From the NCBI GenBank assembly GCA_937873805.1, contig CALMWO010000578.1:1-6422 (forward strand): a stretch of DNA of 6,422 nucleotides. Direction: 5' to 3'. Under the pieces are notes generated by a model that saw nothing but the letters and a program-made list of their open reading frames with translations, was not told where the DNA came from and made no database searches. Position 1 is the first letter of the stretch; the number at the start of each line of letters is the position of its first letter. Below, piece by piece: positions 5,809 through 6,422 of the stretch. The position numbers and the translations under genes are program-made. The stretch comes from an uncultured Hyphomonadaceae bacterium. Its GTDB lineage: Bacteria; Pseudomonadota; Alphaproteobacteria; Caulobacterales; Hyphomonadaceae.

Positions 5809-6422
5809 TCAGCGGCCGTCGCTGCTCTTGAAGTATTTGAAGAAGTCGCTGTCGGGCGACATCACGAACGGTGTGCCTGCCTTGATGGCCGTGTCGTAAG
5901 CGATGAGCGAGCGATAGAAGGAGAAGAACTCCGCGTCCTTGTTGTAGGCGGATGCGTAGATCTTGTTCCGTTCAGCGTCGCCCTCACCGCGCAGGACCTG
6001 AGACTTCTGGTTGGCTTCGGCGAGGATGACTTCCACCTGTTTGTCAGCTTCACCGACGATGGAGAGGTACAGCCCCTCACCTTCAGCGCGGTATTGATTC
6101 ACCTTCTGCTGAAGTTGCGACTTCATGCGCTCGTAGACGCGCTGGGAGTTTGCTTCGGGCAGGTCAGCCTGGCGGATGCGGACATCGATGATCTCGATGC
6201 CGAGCGTTGTCATGTTCGACTGGAGCGAGGTCTTGATACGCTGCATCACGCTGGCGCGCTGGCCGGAGATGATGTCAGGCTGCGAGACCTTGCCGAGTTC
6301 GCCGCGCAGCGCTGCGTTGAAACGCAGGCGGAGCTGGGCGAGGCCGTTTTCCATCGTGCTGGCGGCCCTGAAGAACTGGGTCGGATCCTTGATCCGCCAG
6401 CGTGCAATGGCGTCGACGTTCA
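5809..6422 (-). CDS. hflC: HflC, SPFH-domain modulator of FtsH protease, 5' partial
   Basis: HflC forms, with HflK, a large inner-membrane complex facing the periplasm that surrounds and modulates the FtsH AAA protease. The visible 203 residues cover the C-terminal part. The frame runs through the right edge as NVDAIARWRIKDPTQFF, the SPFH-domain signature that continues the alignment to HflC, so the ATG at 6354 is internal. Also seen: IEIIDVRIRQADLPEANSQ, the coiled-coil segment from YERMKSQ through VILAEANQKSQVLRGEGDAERN, the FYRSLIAY motif and the near-C-terminal MSPDSDFFKYFK, which is diagnostic of HflC. The N-terminal membrane helix and first part of the SPFH domain (about 130 residues by comparison with E. 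coli HflC, 334 aa) lie outside. hflK is expected immediately upstream, beyond the window. The coiled coil carries several Gln residues (QLQQKVNQ) where homologs are usually more charged. Downstream is a strong terminator rather than degP. Confidence 0.95.
   Translation of the reverse strand, partial: NVDAIARWRIKDPTQFFRAASTMENGLAQLRLRFNAALRGELGKVSQPDIISGQRASVMQRIKTSLQSNMTTLGIEIIDVRIRQADLPEANSQRVYERMKSQLQQKVNQYRAEGEGLYLSIVGEADKQVEVILAEANQKSQVLRGEGDAERNKIYASAYNKDAEFFSFYRSLIAYDTAIKAGTPFVMSPDSDFFKYFKSSDGR

Overview
The window looks like ordinary chromosomal DNA from a GC-rich bacterium, most likely an alphaproteobacterium. The basis is the strong G/C preference at third codon positions, the small palindromic repeats with CCCCGCGAAGGCGGGG-type ends, and the style of the KefB-like antiporter and HflC proteins. 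A Caulobacterales/Hyphomonadales-type host is possible, but that is inference only. I see no phage, transposase, CRISPR array, toxin-antitoxin pair, tRNA or rRNA.

Layout, left to right. (1) A CPA2-family cation:proton antiporter of KefB/KefC type with a C-terminal RCK/TrkA-N domain, plus strand, cut off by the left edge. (2) A convergent intergenic gap filled by copy 1 of a ~150-bp hairpin-rich repeat. (3) bioY, minus strand, the substrate-binding subunit of a biotin ECF transporter, with no ATPase or T-subunit gene beside it. (4) A 487-bp divergent gap with no convincing gene. (5) ald, plus strand, a full-length alanine dehydrogenase with all key residues. (6) A small predicted lipoprotein whose start overlaps the end of ald. 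(7) An alpha/beta hydrolase of the HSL (family IV) type, minus strand, ending 5 bp from the lipoprotein stop. (8) Copy 2 of the repeat. (9) A clear intrinsic terminator. (10) The 3' two-thirds of hflC, minus strand, running off the right edge.

The genes do not form one pathway. They are housekeeping or metabolic units: ion homeostasis, biotin uptake, alanine catabolism/NADH recycling, ester hydrolysis and FtsH-protease control. Only ald plus the lipoprotein look co-transcribed.

The most unusual signals are the paired structured repeat, in which one hairpin keeps its stem while its loop changes; the loss of two glycines from the nucleotide-binding loop of the antiporter's RCK domain; and the missing aspartate in the BioY C-terminal GDxxK-type motif. 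I did not find a convincing new multi-gene system.
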